Shown here one piece after another: positions 40,274-47,199 of a stretch of 47,199 nucleotides of DNA. The stretch's first letter is position 1. Every line of letters begins with the position of its first letter. Source of the stretch: an uncultured delta proteobacterium. GTDB taxonomy: Bacteria > Myxococcota_A > Polyangia > Polyangiales > Polyangiaceae. The notes beneath the pieces were generated by a model. The model ran no database searches, was not told the DNA's origin, and saw nothing but the letters and a program-made list of their open reading frames with translations. The stretch covers positions 1-47,199 of the forward strand of contig CAITIQ010000422.1 of NCBI GenBank assembly GCA_903892415.1, written 5' to 3'. Position numbers and translations under genes: made by a program.

Positions 40274-42919
40274 CTAGTGCCCGTAACGGGCGATGATGGC
40301 AGCGATCGTCGCGGCATCGGCGCTGCCGCTCACTTGAAGTTCATGCTCTCGCTGGAACTGCGTGAGTGCAGCGACGACGCCAGCGTCGAGTTCATCTCCT
40401 TGGTCCGAGCCTTTGAAGTATCCAAGACTCCGCAGCCGCGTGCGCAGCCCAGGAACTGTCTCGGGTGGTGGAAGCTTGGCTAGCTCGAAGGTAAACGATT
40501 GCCGTTTGCCGGTCGGATAGTCCTCGAGCCAGAGCTCAAGATTGGCGACGCCAGCATCGCGTGGGACATCGTGCTCGACGCTACCGTCGTCGCCCGTCGT
40601 CCCCTCGTAAAAGAAGCCCATCGCCCGAAGCTCGTAATGCTTCCTCACGTACGGGTGGTAAAGCTCGTCGGTTAGCTTGACTCGCAGCTTCTCCATCGCA
40701 CGTTCTCCGTTCTCATCGTGCGGCAGAGGTGGCTGGGGCGTTCCACCAAGCTGGATCTTCGTTCCCTTGACAGTGGCAGTCTGGTTGAGCTCGACCGATG
40801 AGGCCTCCCCATAGAGCTTGAGCTGCTTTGCTACGATCTCAGCCCGTTCATCGAGTCGCAGCGCAGGGCCGTCTCCCTTCACCGTTACACTCTTGCCCTG
40901 AAGGAGGAGCGTCGGACTCTCAAGCACGATCTGCTTGGGCGAGAGCACCAATCGACTTTCGCCACAGATGATCGAAAGTGTTTCACGTGCTTCGATCACG
41001 GCGTGTCCATCGGTTATCTGACCGGAGTTGCCTCGAACCTGAACGTCGAGTTGGCCGCCTCCGTCTGGGCCTCCGACGATCAAGCTGTAGATGCTCTCGG
41101 CCTGGCTGGTCCATGGCCCGGCGACTGTCGTGGTTTGCGTCCCGCCTACTTCGCGATCTGCGGACCCCGCCACTGCCTCTTGTTGGTGTTGGCCGATGAT
41201 TGAATGCCGACTGCCAGCGATTTGCTCCTCGAAGATGCCTTGGACTGCGAAGGTGCCGCCAGCGCCGTAGGAGGTTGAGCCATGGCCACGAACGGTTGTC
41301 GCTTGGCCGCCTTCAATTGTGAGGTTCGTGTCGCCGCCAACCTGCACCGTGTGATTGTTGGCAATGGTGGTGTTGAAGTCGTTCTTTGCGCTGAGGTCGA
41401 GGTTCCGGTGCGCATCCACGATCACCCGCTCGCCCCCTGCGGCGTCTTCAAAAGAGATCTCGTTATGACCGGCCAGCGACGTCTTCGGCGTGGAATGTGA
41501 ACGCCATCCGCTGCGGGTTTTGTTCGCAGGCAGAGGAAACGCAGGGGGGTGAGTGGCATCGGGCAGGCAGCCGATCACAATCGGGCGGTCGGGGTCCCCA
41601 CCCAGGTACGCCACGAGAACCTCCATGCCGACGCGAGGAATGAATTGTGCGCCGAAGCCAGCTCCCGACCACGACTGGGCCACGCGCAACCAGCAGGAAC
41701 TCGTGTCGTCGGATTTACCTGCGATGTCCCAGTGGAAGAGCACGCGGATGCGGCCGTACCGATCGGTGTGGATTTCCTCGTTAACAGGGCCAGTCACCGT
41801 CGCTGTTTCCAGCGTTTGCCGAACGCTACGCTTCGGCCGCGCAGGTCGAAAAAGAAACGCGTCGGACACGCAGCAAAAGGTATTGACGTAGCTTCCGCCG
41901 CCAGCCCGTTCGGTCTCACCGCGATGGACAACTTTCGTTACGGCGTAGCCGGCCGAAAGGGCGGGCTCGTCGTGTTCGCTCAGCTCGAACCGCTGACCCG
42001 CGGCAAGTCGAGCGCACGCACTGCTCGCTTCGTATCGGATCGCCGCACGACGAAGTTGATCGAGCACCAACCCTGGGGCTTGAGGCTCGACCTGCATCTC
42101 CGGGTATGGGCCGTGGTGCTCGTGAACCAGTTCCAACCCAAAGCCTTCGGTCGAAGGGAGTGCGTTGTCCGCCGACGCCGCGATTACTCGGCGGTTGGGC
42201 TGCTCGAAGTCGAAGTCGCTCAGCAGCACCGCGCTAGGCGCGCGCTTCTTAAACTCGTTGAAGAAAAAGACGTGATGCTCATCCCGCACGAGCCCATCGC
42301 CAGCGCCAGTCTTCGGTCGATAAAGGAGCGGCTTGCCGACTTCCGCCTCTGGATAGGACGCAGTGCGATCAAAGAACACGACGCGTTCGCTCGCATCCGC
42401 TGGCTCATCACGAGTCGGCGGCTCGAATCGAAACACGATGCCGTCTTCGGCGAGAATGCGCAGGACGAAGGACAGGTCGGTCTCTTCATGCTGTACGCAG
42501 TAGACACGCCTTCGATACTCGTCCCGGAGTTCATTCCGAAATCGCACATGGTGCTCGGCCAGTACGCGTGAAACGATCTCGGGAGTCGTCTGGTCCTGAA
42601 AGATGCGGCTTAACCGTCGGGTGGAGAGTCGAACGATCTGCGGAACGAGTCTGATCGACGGTTGGGCTTGTCCGTCTGCGAGCACGTCCCCCCGAACGGC
42701 AGCAGCAATCATTCCGGCGATGGTCCGCTGCTTGCCACCCACCCAAAGGTCGAGCCTCGCGGCGCGACCCAGGGTCCCCGAGATATCCAGGGCTTGCGGG
42801 GCTAGAAGCTTAACGTCGAAACGGAAGGGCCTAGAGAGCGCCTCGCGGCCCTTGAACGAGACAACGGTGAGCTCCGTTTCAATGTCGTGAATGCTGAGCA
42901 AGAAGGTGGTTGCGCCCAT
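40274..42919 (-). CDS. vgrG: VgrG spike protein with C-terminal extension and peptidoglycan-binding domain
   Basis: A complete 881-residue VgrG; the ATG is preceded by AGGAG at about 9 nt. The order is: gp27-like base (1-370, with VSFKGREALSRPFRFDVKLL), gp5 OB-fold near 385-470 (DRYGRIRVLFHWDIAG, GFGAQFIPRVGMEV, LGGDPDRP), then DUF2345/beta-helix to about 735 (FEDAAGGERVIVDAHRNLDL, NNHTVQVGGDTNL). An added beta-sandwich-like segment near 740-810 follows (ELYHPYVRKHYELRAMGFFY), and a PG_binding_1 domain at about 815-881 (GLRTRLRSLGYFKGSDQG, AALTQFQREHELQVSG). The wall-binding tail suggests that the spike or its cargo acts on peptidoglycan. It heads an operon of cargo and lipoprotein genes running to 35151. 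Confidence 0.93.
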   Translation of the reverse strand: MGATTFLLSIHDIETELTVVSFKGREALSRPFRFDVKLLAPQALDISGTLGRAARLDLWVGGKQRTIAGMIAAAVRGDVLADGQAQPSIRLVPQIVRLSTRRLSRIFQDQTTPEIVSRVLAEHHVRFRNELRDEYRRRVYCVQHEETDLSFVLRILAEDGIVFRFEPPTRDEPADASERVVFFDRTASYPEAEVGKPLLYRPKTGAGDGLVRDEHHVFFFNEFKKRAPSAVLLSDFDFEQPNRRVIAASADNALPSTEGFGLELVHEHHGPYPEMQVEPQAPGLVLDQLRRAAIRYEASSACARLAAGQRFELSEHDEPALSAGYAVTKVVHRGETERAGGGSYVNTFCCVSDAFLFRPARPKRSVRQTLETATVTGPVNEEIHTDRYGRIRVLFHWDIAGKSDDTSSCWLRVAQSWSGAGFGAQFIPRVGMEVLVAYLGGDPDRPIVIGCLPDATHPPAFPLPANKTRSGWRSHSTPKTSLAGHNEISFEDAAGGERVIVDAHRNLDLSAKNDFNTTIANNHTVQVGGDTNLTIEGGQATTVRGHGSTSYGAGGTFAVQGIFEEQIAGSRHSIIGQHQQEAVAGSADREVGGTQTTTVAGPWTSQAESIYSLIVGGPDGGGQLDVQVRGNSGQITDGHAVIEARETLSIICGESRLVLSPKQIVLESPTLLLQGKSVTVKGDGPALRLDERAEIVAKQLKLYGEASSVELNQTATVKGTKIQLGGTPQPPLPHDENGERAMEKLRVKLTDELYHPYVRKHYELRAMGFFYEGTTGDDGSVEHDVPRDAGVANLELWLEDYPTGKRQSFTFELAKLPPPETVPGLRTRLRSLGYFKGSDQGDELDAGVVAALTQFQREHELQVSGSADAATIAAIIARYGH

Positions 42920-43031
42920 GGTGATTGGCTCCTGCGGGCATGCTCTGCCCTGCGGCCCAAGGCGGACGGCCTTGGGTTCAAACTAGACATCGCCAGCCGC
43001 ATCGGCGAGCGCTCACCTTTTTGCAGGTGGG
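42920..43031 (-). promoter_or_regulatory. gap before the second vgrG, presumed promoter region
   Basis: These 112 nt separate the DUF362 stop from the vgrG start on the same strand. They hold the AGGAG ribosome-binding site of vgrG. No clear terminator or -35/-10 pair could be picked out, so the promoter is only presumed from the change in gene content. Confidence 0.3.
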
Positions 43032-44108
43032 CTAGATCTTCACTTCGCGCAGGCGGATCTTGTTCACGTCGAAGGTGCCGAGCCCGAGCTCTCCAGCCGC
43101 GCGAATGTAGGAAGGTTCACGGCCGGCGGCCTTGAGTGAGGGCAGGCCGTTCTCTTTGCGGTGGTGATCGATCACCTGCCAGCCGATCACGTCGAGCGCG
43201 ACCGGATCCGTCGAGGCGTAAAGGCACTCATGCGGGATGCGCCGCTTGGGGTTTTTGTCGAGCGGGCCCTGATCGTAGATCAGCTTGAAGGCGTCGCTGA
43301 TGTGCAGCCGCACGCGGCTCTTGACCACGTCTTGTGCGTAGAGCTGGGCGATCTGCGGGCTGGCGTTGTGCTCATGAAACACGTGCGGGTTGATGATCGT
43401 CCCGTGGGTGATGTTCTTCATCGCCCCGGTGAAACCGCAGATGCTGTGGTCTTTGATCATGCACAGGTTGATCACGCAGGTCGCCTCGGTGAAGGCGCGC
43501 GCATAACGCGTGGTGTAGCTGCCGACTTTGATCTCCTCCATCACCGCGTCTTTGTTGTCGTGGATGGCGGTGCGCACGCCGGCGGGGAACTCCGGATCCA
43601 ACGTCTGCGCCTTGTCCACCACGCGCGTGCCGGTGAGGAATTTCTTGAACTGCTCGTAGATGATGATGTTCTGCGCGGGCACGCCAGCGGCGATCACCCC
43701 GTTCACCACGGCCAACACCAGCTCTTTGTTGGTGGCCATGGTGGCGCCCTGCTGCCCTGCGATGCCGTTCGGCTTGATCGCCACGATGTCCCGCGGGTCC
43801 ACGAACAGCTTGAAGGCCTCTCCCAGATCGGCCCGGCCGGTCAGCTCTTCCATCACCCGCTGCAACATCGCCGTCGCAGCCTCTTGTTTCGGCCACAGAC
43901 CGTTCTCGATCAGCGTGTTGGCCTTCTCGACCTTGACCACCTTGCCGGGGTTGGACCAGGGAATGAAGCCGGTGGGCCGCGCCACCGAGAGATTCTCCCG
44001 CGCAAAAGCGCTGGTTCCAGCGTGCGTCAACCCAGCTACGGCCGCCCCAAGCGAGAGGGCCGCGGAGCCTGAAAGCCAGCCTCTACGGCCAATCGACTGT
44101 CGGTTCAT
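43032..44108 (-). CDS. DUF362 protein with Tat-type signal
   Basis: A 358-residue exported protein; the ATG at 44108 is chosen because it gives a twin-arginine signal (NRQSIGRRGWLSGSAALSLG, then AAVAGLTHAG). The upstream part of the open frame is Arg-rich and not family-like. DUF362 hallmarks: DIVAIKPNGIAGQQGATMAT, the sulfur/metal-like segment FTEATCVINLCMIKDHSICG, FTGAMKNITHGTI, and the end STDPVALDVIGWQVID. Proteins of this family are thought to bind iron-sulfur clusters or metals, but this one has no ferredoxin CxxCxxC motif. It is divergent from the GAF gene, with a 78-nt shared region. Function unknown. Confidence 0.88.
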   Translation of the reverse strand: MNRQSIGRRGWLSGSAALSLGAAVAGLTHAGTSAFARENLSVARPTGFIPWSNPGKVVKVEKANTLIENGLWPKQEAATAMLQRVMEELTGRADLGEAFKLFVDPRDIVAIKPNGIAGQQGATMATNKELVLAVVNGVIAAGVPAQNIIIYEQFKKFLTGTRVVDKAQTLDPEFPAGVRTAIHDNKDAVMEEIKVGSYTTRYARAFTEATCVINLCMIKDHSICGFTGAMKNITHGTIINPHVFHEHNASPQIAQLYAQDVVKSRVRLHISDAFKLIYDQGPLDKNPKRRIPHECLYASTDPVALDVIGWQVIDHHRKENGLPSLKAAGREPSYIRAAGELGLGTFDVNKIRLREVKI

Positions 44109-44186
44109 GCGGAAAACAATGCTACACGACGGACCTCCCTGGGGCCACCCGCGCGCGCTCGGTTCCTTTGCACGGAGAGACCTCCC

Positions 44187-45575
44187 ATGACCGTTCGGCC
44201 GAATAAGACCTCCAAGCCCGCACCGGCTCCGCGCACTCGCACGCTGCGTCCGCCCAAGCTCCCGGCTCCCGTCGCGCCGGCGGTGCCTTTCGATCGCGCC
44301 TTCGAGTTCGTCTCCTTCGTCTCGCGGGCGATGCCGCTCACCACGCTGCTGGACGGCTTTCCGCAACGCGCGGCCAAGCTGCTGCGCGCCGAGGTGCTCA
44401 GCGTTTATCTGCTCGAGGGTCACGGCGACGGCTTGGTTCTGCGCGGCAACATCGGCTTTCGGCCCAACGCGCAAGGCACCATTCGTTTGCGCGTCGGTGA
44501 AGGGCTCACCGGCCTCGCGGTGAAAGAGCTGCGGCCCATCCAGGCGGATCGCGCGTTTGGTCACAAAGAGTTCCGTCGCTTCGACGAGCTCGATGAAGAT
44601 CGCTTCCCGGTGTTCTTGGCGCTACCGATCTTGGGCGCTGAAAAGAAGCCGCTGGGCGCTTTGGTCGCGCAACGGCGCACCGGCGCTTTCTCCGATGAGG
44701 AGGTGCTGCTCGCAGCTGCGCTCACCGCGCCAGTGGCGCACGCCGTGCGTCAAGCCGCCTTGCTCGACGACCTGCGCGACAAGCAAGAGCGTCGCACCGG
44801 CGGAGGGACGCGCAAGGTCACCTTGCCCGGCCGTCCGATCTTGCCAGGCCGTGCAATGGGAGCGATTGCTGCTTTGCGCAGACCAGCGAAAGACCGCAAA
44901 ACGCCGCCGCGACCGGACGAAGAAAAGATGGTCGTGGCCGCCTTTGACACCGTTGAAAAGGCACTGCGCGCTCTGCAGCAGAAGGCCGTTTCGATGCACC
45001 TCGTTGGGCAAACCAGCTTCCTCGAGAGCTACGTGCTGATGGCCGGAGACGAGCGTCTGCGTGAACGGGCGATCGAGCTCATCCGCGAAGGCAAAGGCGC
45101 CTCCGAGGCGCTCTCCACCGTGGCTCGCGAGGTCACGCGGGTCGCGCGCGGCATCGTGGGCGATCCGTTCTTGGAGGAGCGTTCACGCGATATCGAGGAT
45201 CTCGTGGAGGCCGTGCTGATGCACGCGGCGCATGATTCGCGCGGCATCGTTCCGGCCAAGGCGGTGCTGATCAGCGATCAGGTGACCGTCTTCGATCTGT
45301 TGGTTACAGCGCGCGCCCAGCTGCAGGCCATCGTGCTAACGCAGCCAATTTCACCGCGCACCGAGGTGCTCACGCGGCTTTTGGACGTGCCGGTGATCGG
45401 GGAAGTGGACGGCGCATTGAAGTGGGCCGCCCCCGGCGACGTGGCGTTGGTGGACGCCGATCACGGCTTTGTGATCCTCAATCCTTCGCGCGCCGAGGTG
45501 GCCTCGCTGCGCGCTTGGCGCAAACGGGCCGGACACGAAGCGGATGAAGCGGTGCCGACTTTGCGTACGACCTGA
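44187..45575 (+). CDS. GAF domain plus Enzyme I-like (PtsP-like) protein lacking the active His and the catalytic barrel
   Basis: A 462-residue cytoplasmic protein. After a Pro-rich start comes a GAF domain (about 35-195; TTLLDGFPQRAAKLLRAEVL, GEGLTGLAVKELRPIQADRA, RFPVFLALPILGAEKKPLGA). The rest matches the N-terminal part of PTS Enzyme I/PtsP: a helical HPr-binding-like domain (SFLESYVLMAGDERLRERAI, GDPFLEERSRDIEDLVEAVL) and a swivelling domain (VFDLLVTARAQLQAIVLTQP, VLTRLLDVPVIGEVDGALKW, VDADHGFVILNPS). In active enzymes this domain carries SHxAIxAR; here it reads SPRTEVLTR, with no His. The PEP-binding barrel is missing altogether. It therefore cannot do PEP phosphotransfer, and a regulatory role through the GAF domain is likely. 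Confidence 0.85.
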   Translation: MTVRPNKTSKPAPAPRTRTLRPPKLPAPVAPAVPFDRAFEFVSFVSRAMPLTTLLDGFPQRAAKLLRAEVLSVYLLEGHGDGLVLRGNIGFRPNAQGTIRLRVGEGLTGLAVKELRPIQADRAFGHKEFRRFDELDEDRFPVFLALPILGAEKKPLGALVAQRRTGAFSDEEVLLAAALTAPVAHAVRQAALLDDLRDKQERRTGGGTRKVTLPGRPILPGRAMGAIAALRRPAKDRKTPPRPDEEKMVVAAFDTVEKALRALQQKAVSMHLVGQTSFLESYVLMAGDERLRERAIELIREGKGASEALSTVAREVTRVARGIVGDPFLEERSRDIEDLVEAVLMHAAHDSRGIVPAKAVLISDQVTVFDLLVTARAQLQAIVLTQPISPRTEVLTRLLDVPVIGEVDGALKWAAPGDVALVDADHGFVILNPSRAEVASLRAWRKRAGHEADEAVPTLRTT

Positions 45576-45595
45576 ACATGGGCTAAGCGAAGGCC

Positions 45596-45964
45596 ATGTC
45601 TGCACGCGAATACGAGCTCGTTCACACAGTGCGCTTCGAGTCGGCCCGGCGCCTGCCGCGCACTCCCGCTGACCACCCTTGTCACAACGTGTACGGGCTG
45701 GCCTTCTATCTCGATATTCACGTCACCGGCACGCTGGACGGAGCGACCGGCTGGGTCTTCGACTTCGCCGAGATCGAGAAGGCGATGAAGCCGCTCTGGC
45801 TGCAGATCGACCATCACTACCTCAATGACGTAGCCGGCCTGGAGAACCCCACGAGCGAGGTGCTGGTGACCTGGATTTGGGACAACCTCAAGCCCAAGTT
45901 GCCCGGCCTCAAGCAGCTGGTGCTCAAAGAGAATGACGTGTCGCGCGTGATCTTCCGAGGCTGA
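45596..45964 (+). CDS. QueD-like protein with all three zinc-binding His replaced
   Basis: A 122-residue homologue of 6-carboxytetrahydropterin synthase (queuosine pathway) and 6-pyruvoyltetrahydropterin synthase. The second half is very QueD-like: TGWVFDFAEIEKAMKPLW, IDHHYLNDVAGLENPTSEVL, WIWDNLKPKLPGL, and the substrate-binding Glu in KEN. In E. coli QueD the zinc ligands are the His of FEAAHRL and both His of LHGH. Here these segments read FESARRL (Arg18) and VYGL (Tyr33 and Leu35). The active-site Cys is kept (Cys29 in HPCHN), as is DHH. A QueD-fold protein without its metal is most simply non-catalytic. The next gene, 3 nt downstream, is a second homologue with the ligands intact. Confidence 0.88.
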   Translation: MSAREYELVHTVRFESARRLPRTPADHPCHNVYGLAFYLDIHVTGTLDGATGWVFDFAEIEKAMKPLWLQIDHHYLNDVAGLENPTSEVLVTWIWDNLKPKLPGLKQLVLKENDVSRVIFRG

Positions 45965-45967
45965 TCG

Positions 45968-46501
45968 ATGTACCGCGCTTCCGCCTCCATCCACATTCAC
46001 TTTGCGCATCACGTGCGCGGTCATTCTGGGCCGTGCATTTCACTCCACGGTCACACCTGGAAGTTCGAGGTCGTGCTCGAGGCCAAGACGCTCAGCGCCG
46101 AGGGCTTCGTCGTCGACTTCGATCTCGTGCACTCCGACGTCTTGGTGCCCGCCTTCAACTTGCTCGATCACAGCTTGGCCATCGGGCAGGCCACCTGGGC
46201 CGACACCGAGAAGCTGCTCGAACCGCTCGGCGAGGTGCTGGTGAAATCACGGCAGGAGACGCTCGGTCACCGCGGTGAGCGGCAACCCGGCTTGGAGGGC
46301 GAGCTCGCTGGCGCCGCCAATCGTTATCCCGGCGGCATCAAGATCGCCCTGTTCCCGTTTACGCCCACCAGTGAACGGTTGGCCTCCTGGCTCTTGGAGG
46401 TCGCTGCGGCGCGCTTCAACGACGAGCGCGTGCGCGTGGTTACCGGCCGCATCTTTGAAACGTTGCACCCGGCCGAAACCATCGCCGAATATTGGGCGTA
46501 G
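45968..46501 (+). CDS. 6-pyruvoyl tetrahydropterin synthase/QueD family protein (zinc ligands present)
   Basis: A 177-residue protein of the same superfamily as the gene before it. It keeps the zinc ligands (IHFAHHV with His14 or 15, and LHGH with His27 and His29), the active Cys23 in GPCISLHGH, GFVVDFDLVHSDV, the LDHSL motif and the Glu of the last motif (RIFETLHPAE). An insertion of about 40 residues (RQETLGHRGERQPGLEG and on) lies between the LDHSL helix and the last strand; E. coli QueD is only 121 residues. It may act in queuosine or pterin biosynthesis, alone or in a mixed oligomer with the preceding, zinc-less homologue. No other queuosine or folate gene is in view. Confidence 0.85.
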   Translation: MYRASASIHIHFAHHVRGHSGPCISLHGHTWKFEVVLEAKTLSAEGFVVDFDLVHSDVLVPAFNLLDHSLAIGQATWADTEKLLEPLGEVLVKSRQETLGHRGERQPGLEGELAGAANRYPGGIKIALFPFTPTSERLASWLLEVAAARFNDERVRVVTGRIFETLHPAETIAEYWA

Positions 46502-46573
46502 ACTCGGGGCCCAGCAGGCGCGGCCAACATGCCGGGAACTTCTTCCCAGACCCGGTTGTCTGCTTGCTCCCCC

Positions 46574-47199
46574 ATGACCTTCCCCGATCTGCTGCACCCT
46601 GAGCCTCAGCGTCGCCTGCCCGCAGACCTCGTGCGGCAGATCGTATCCTTTGCCTTTGCGGTCGGAGATGGCGCCGAGCAGCTGCAAGAGGCCTTCTCGC
46701 GGGCCAGCGTCGCCGCGTCGAGCTTTGACCCGTCGCAGTTCGCCGCGGATCTCTTCATCGAGAGCTTGGTGCGGCAGAGCTTCCCGATCGAGATCGCTGG
46801 CGTCGCTTGGGAGCCGTGCGTGGCGCATCTCGCTCAGCTCGTGGCCCACCCACCCAGCGACCCGAAGATCACAGCCTTTCGTCGCGAGGTGCTGCGCGAG
46901 CTGACGGAGCGACCGGAGCTGCGTGTGAGCTTGGAGCGTTCGTACGTTCAGCTGCGTGAACTCTCGGCGGCCCTGACGCGTACGGTGGAGGGTTCGTTCC
47001 CCGAGCAACAACAACATCGCATCGAGGTACTGCGGGCGCTGCTCGCTGCGCTCGAGTCGCTGGGGAGCGGCTGTGAGTCGGCGGAGAGCGACCTCTCCAA
47101 GCTGTCGAATTACGGTGAGACGTTGCGTGCCGGCAGCGCCTTTGCGCGGCTCTCGGCGTTGCTGGCGTACGAGGAGAGCGCCGCCTCGGTGCAGGTGGA
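46574..47199 (+). CDS. helical protein of unknown function, runs off the window
   Basis: From ATG 46574 the frame stays open to the window end (208 codons, no stop). It is rich in amphipathic helices with Leu, Ala, Glu and Arg (LPADLVRQIVSFAFAVGDGA, AADLFIESLVRQSFPIEIAG, FRREVLRELTERPELRVSLE, VLRALLAALESLGSGCESAE). No signal peptide, membrane helix or known motif is visible in this part. It begins 72 nt after the QueD pair on the same strand, so cotranscription is possible but not compelling. No family is recognised, and the C-terminus may hold the telling domain. Confidence 0.65.
   Translation, partial: MTFPDLLHPEPQRRLPADLVRQIVSFAFAVGDGAEQLQEAFSRASVAASSFDPSQFAADLFIESLVRQSFPIEIAGVAWEPCVAHLAQLVAHPPSDPKITAFRREVLRELTERPELRVSLERSYVQLRELSAALTRTVEGSFPEQQQHRIEVLRALLAALESLGSGCESAESDLSKLSNYGETLRAGSAFARLSALLAYEESAASVQV

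Noticed and set aside
41549..42571. 340-codon open frame on the plus strand
   Set aside because: Antisense to the second vgrG, whose protein matches its family along the whole length.
1..47199. CRISPR array, tRNA/rRNA, insertion sequence or phage genes; core T6SS (Tss) genes
   Set aside because: No direct-repeat/spacer pattern, no tRNA-like cloverleaf noticed, no transposase or integrase motif and no Tss homologue found; only VgrG and cargo genes represent T6SS here.

Overview
The window looks like a piece of a large, GC-rich myxobacterial (Myxococcota, probably Polyangia-type) chromosome. This is inferred from gene content: Hanks-type Ser/Thr kinases, an FHA-containing sigma-54 activator beside a kinase, a DUF1592/DUF1552 pair, many lipoproteins (one with a Gly/Ala-rich linker), a SpoIVB-like S55 protein, and type VI secretion (T6SS) VgrG cargo clusters. 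No rRNA, tRNA, CRISPR array, transposase or core T6SS (Tss) gene was seen.

Left end, 1-8012 (+): a tightly packed VgrG cargo operon of visibly lower GC than the rest. It runs VgrG (5' part missing or out of frame), DUF6484, a DUF4150 PAAR-like protein whose VRR-NUC nuclease half lies in a shifted frame, a DUF3396 immunity protein, a HEAT protein (TIGR02270-like), DUF2169, a ketosynthase-like protein without the active-site Cys, and an unknown protein. Several junctions are ATGA overlaps.

Middle, 8088-35122: ordinary chromosomal genes. They include small lipoproteins, an alpha-solenoid protein, the DUF1592/DUF1552 pair, and a minus-strand operon of FHA-sigma54 activator, kinase, membrane protein and lipoprotein. 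Then come a TMEM43-like membrane protein, a GlxA-type regulator divergent from an ABM-like gene, MAPEG, a Sel1-repeat lipoprotein, an SRPBCC protein, a kinase fused behind a long helical region, an Old Yellow Enzyme with a clear terminator, and a beta-propeller/S55 pair.

Right, 42919-35151 (-): a second VgrG cargo operon. A full VgrG with a C-terminal peptidoglycan-binding domain is followed by two overlapping reading frames. Together these look like one papain-like (Cys...His) cargo protein broken by a frameshift. They are followed by two tandem paralogous lipoproteins and a protein with an internal helical repeat, joined by 4-nt overlaps. I read this as a candidate undescribed cell-wall-directed effector with duplicated periplasmic immunity lipoproteins. 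This is inference; no family assignment could be made.

Right end, 43032-47199: a Tat-exported DUF362 protein, a GAF/PTS-Enzyme-I-like protein lacking the phosphorylated His and the catalytic barrel, and a tandem pair of QueD/6-pyruvoyl-tetrahydropterin synthase homologues. In the first of the pair all three zinc-binding His residues are replaced; in the second they are kept. A helical protein runs off the window end.
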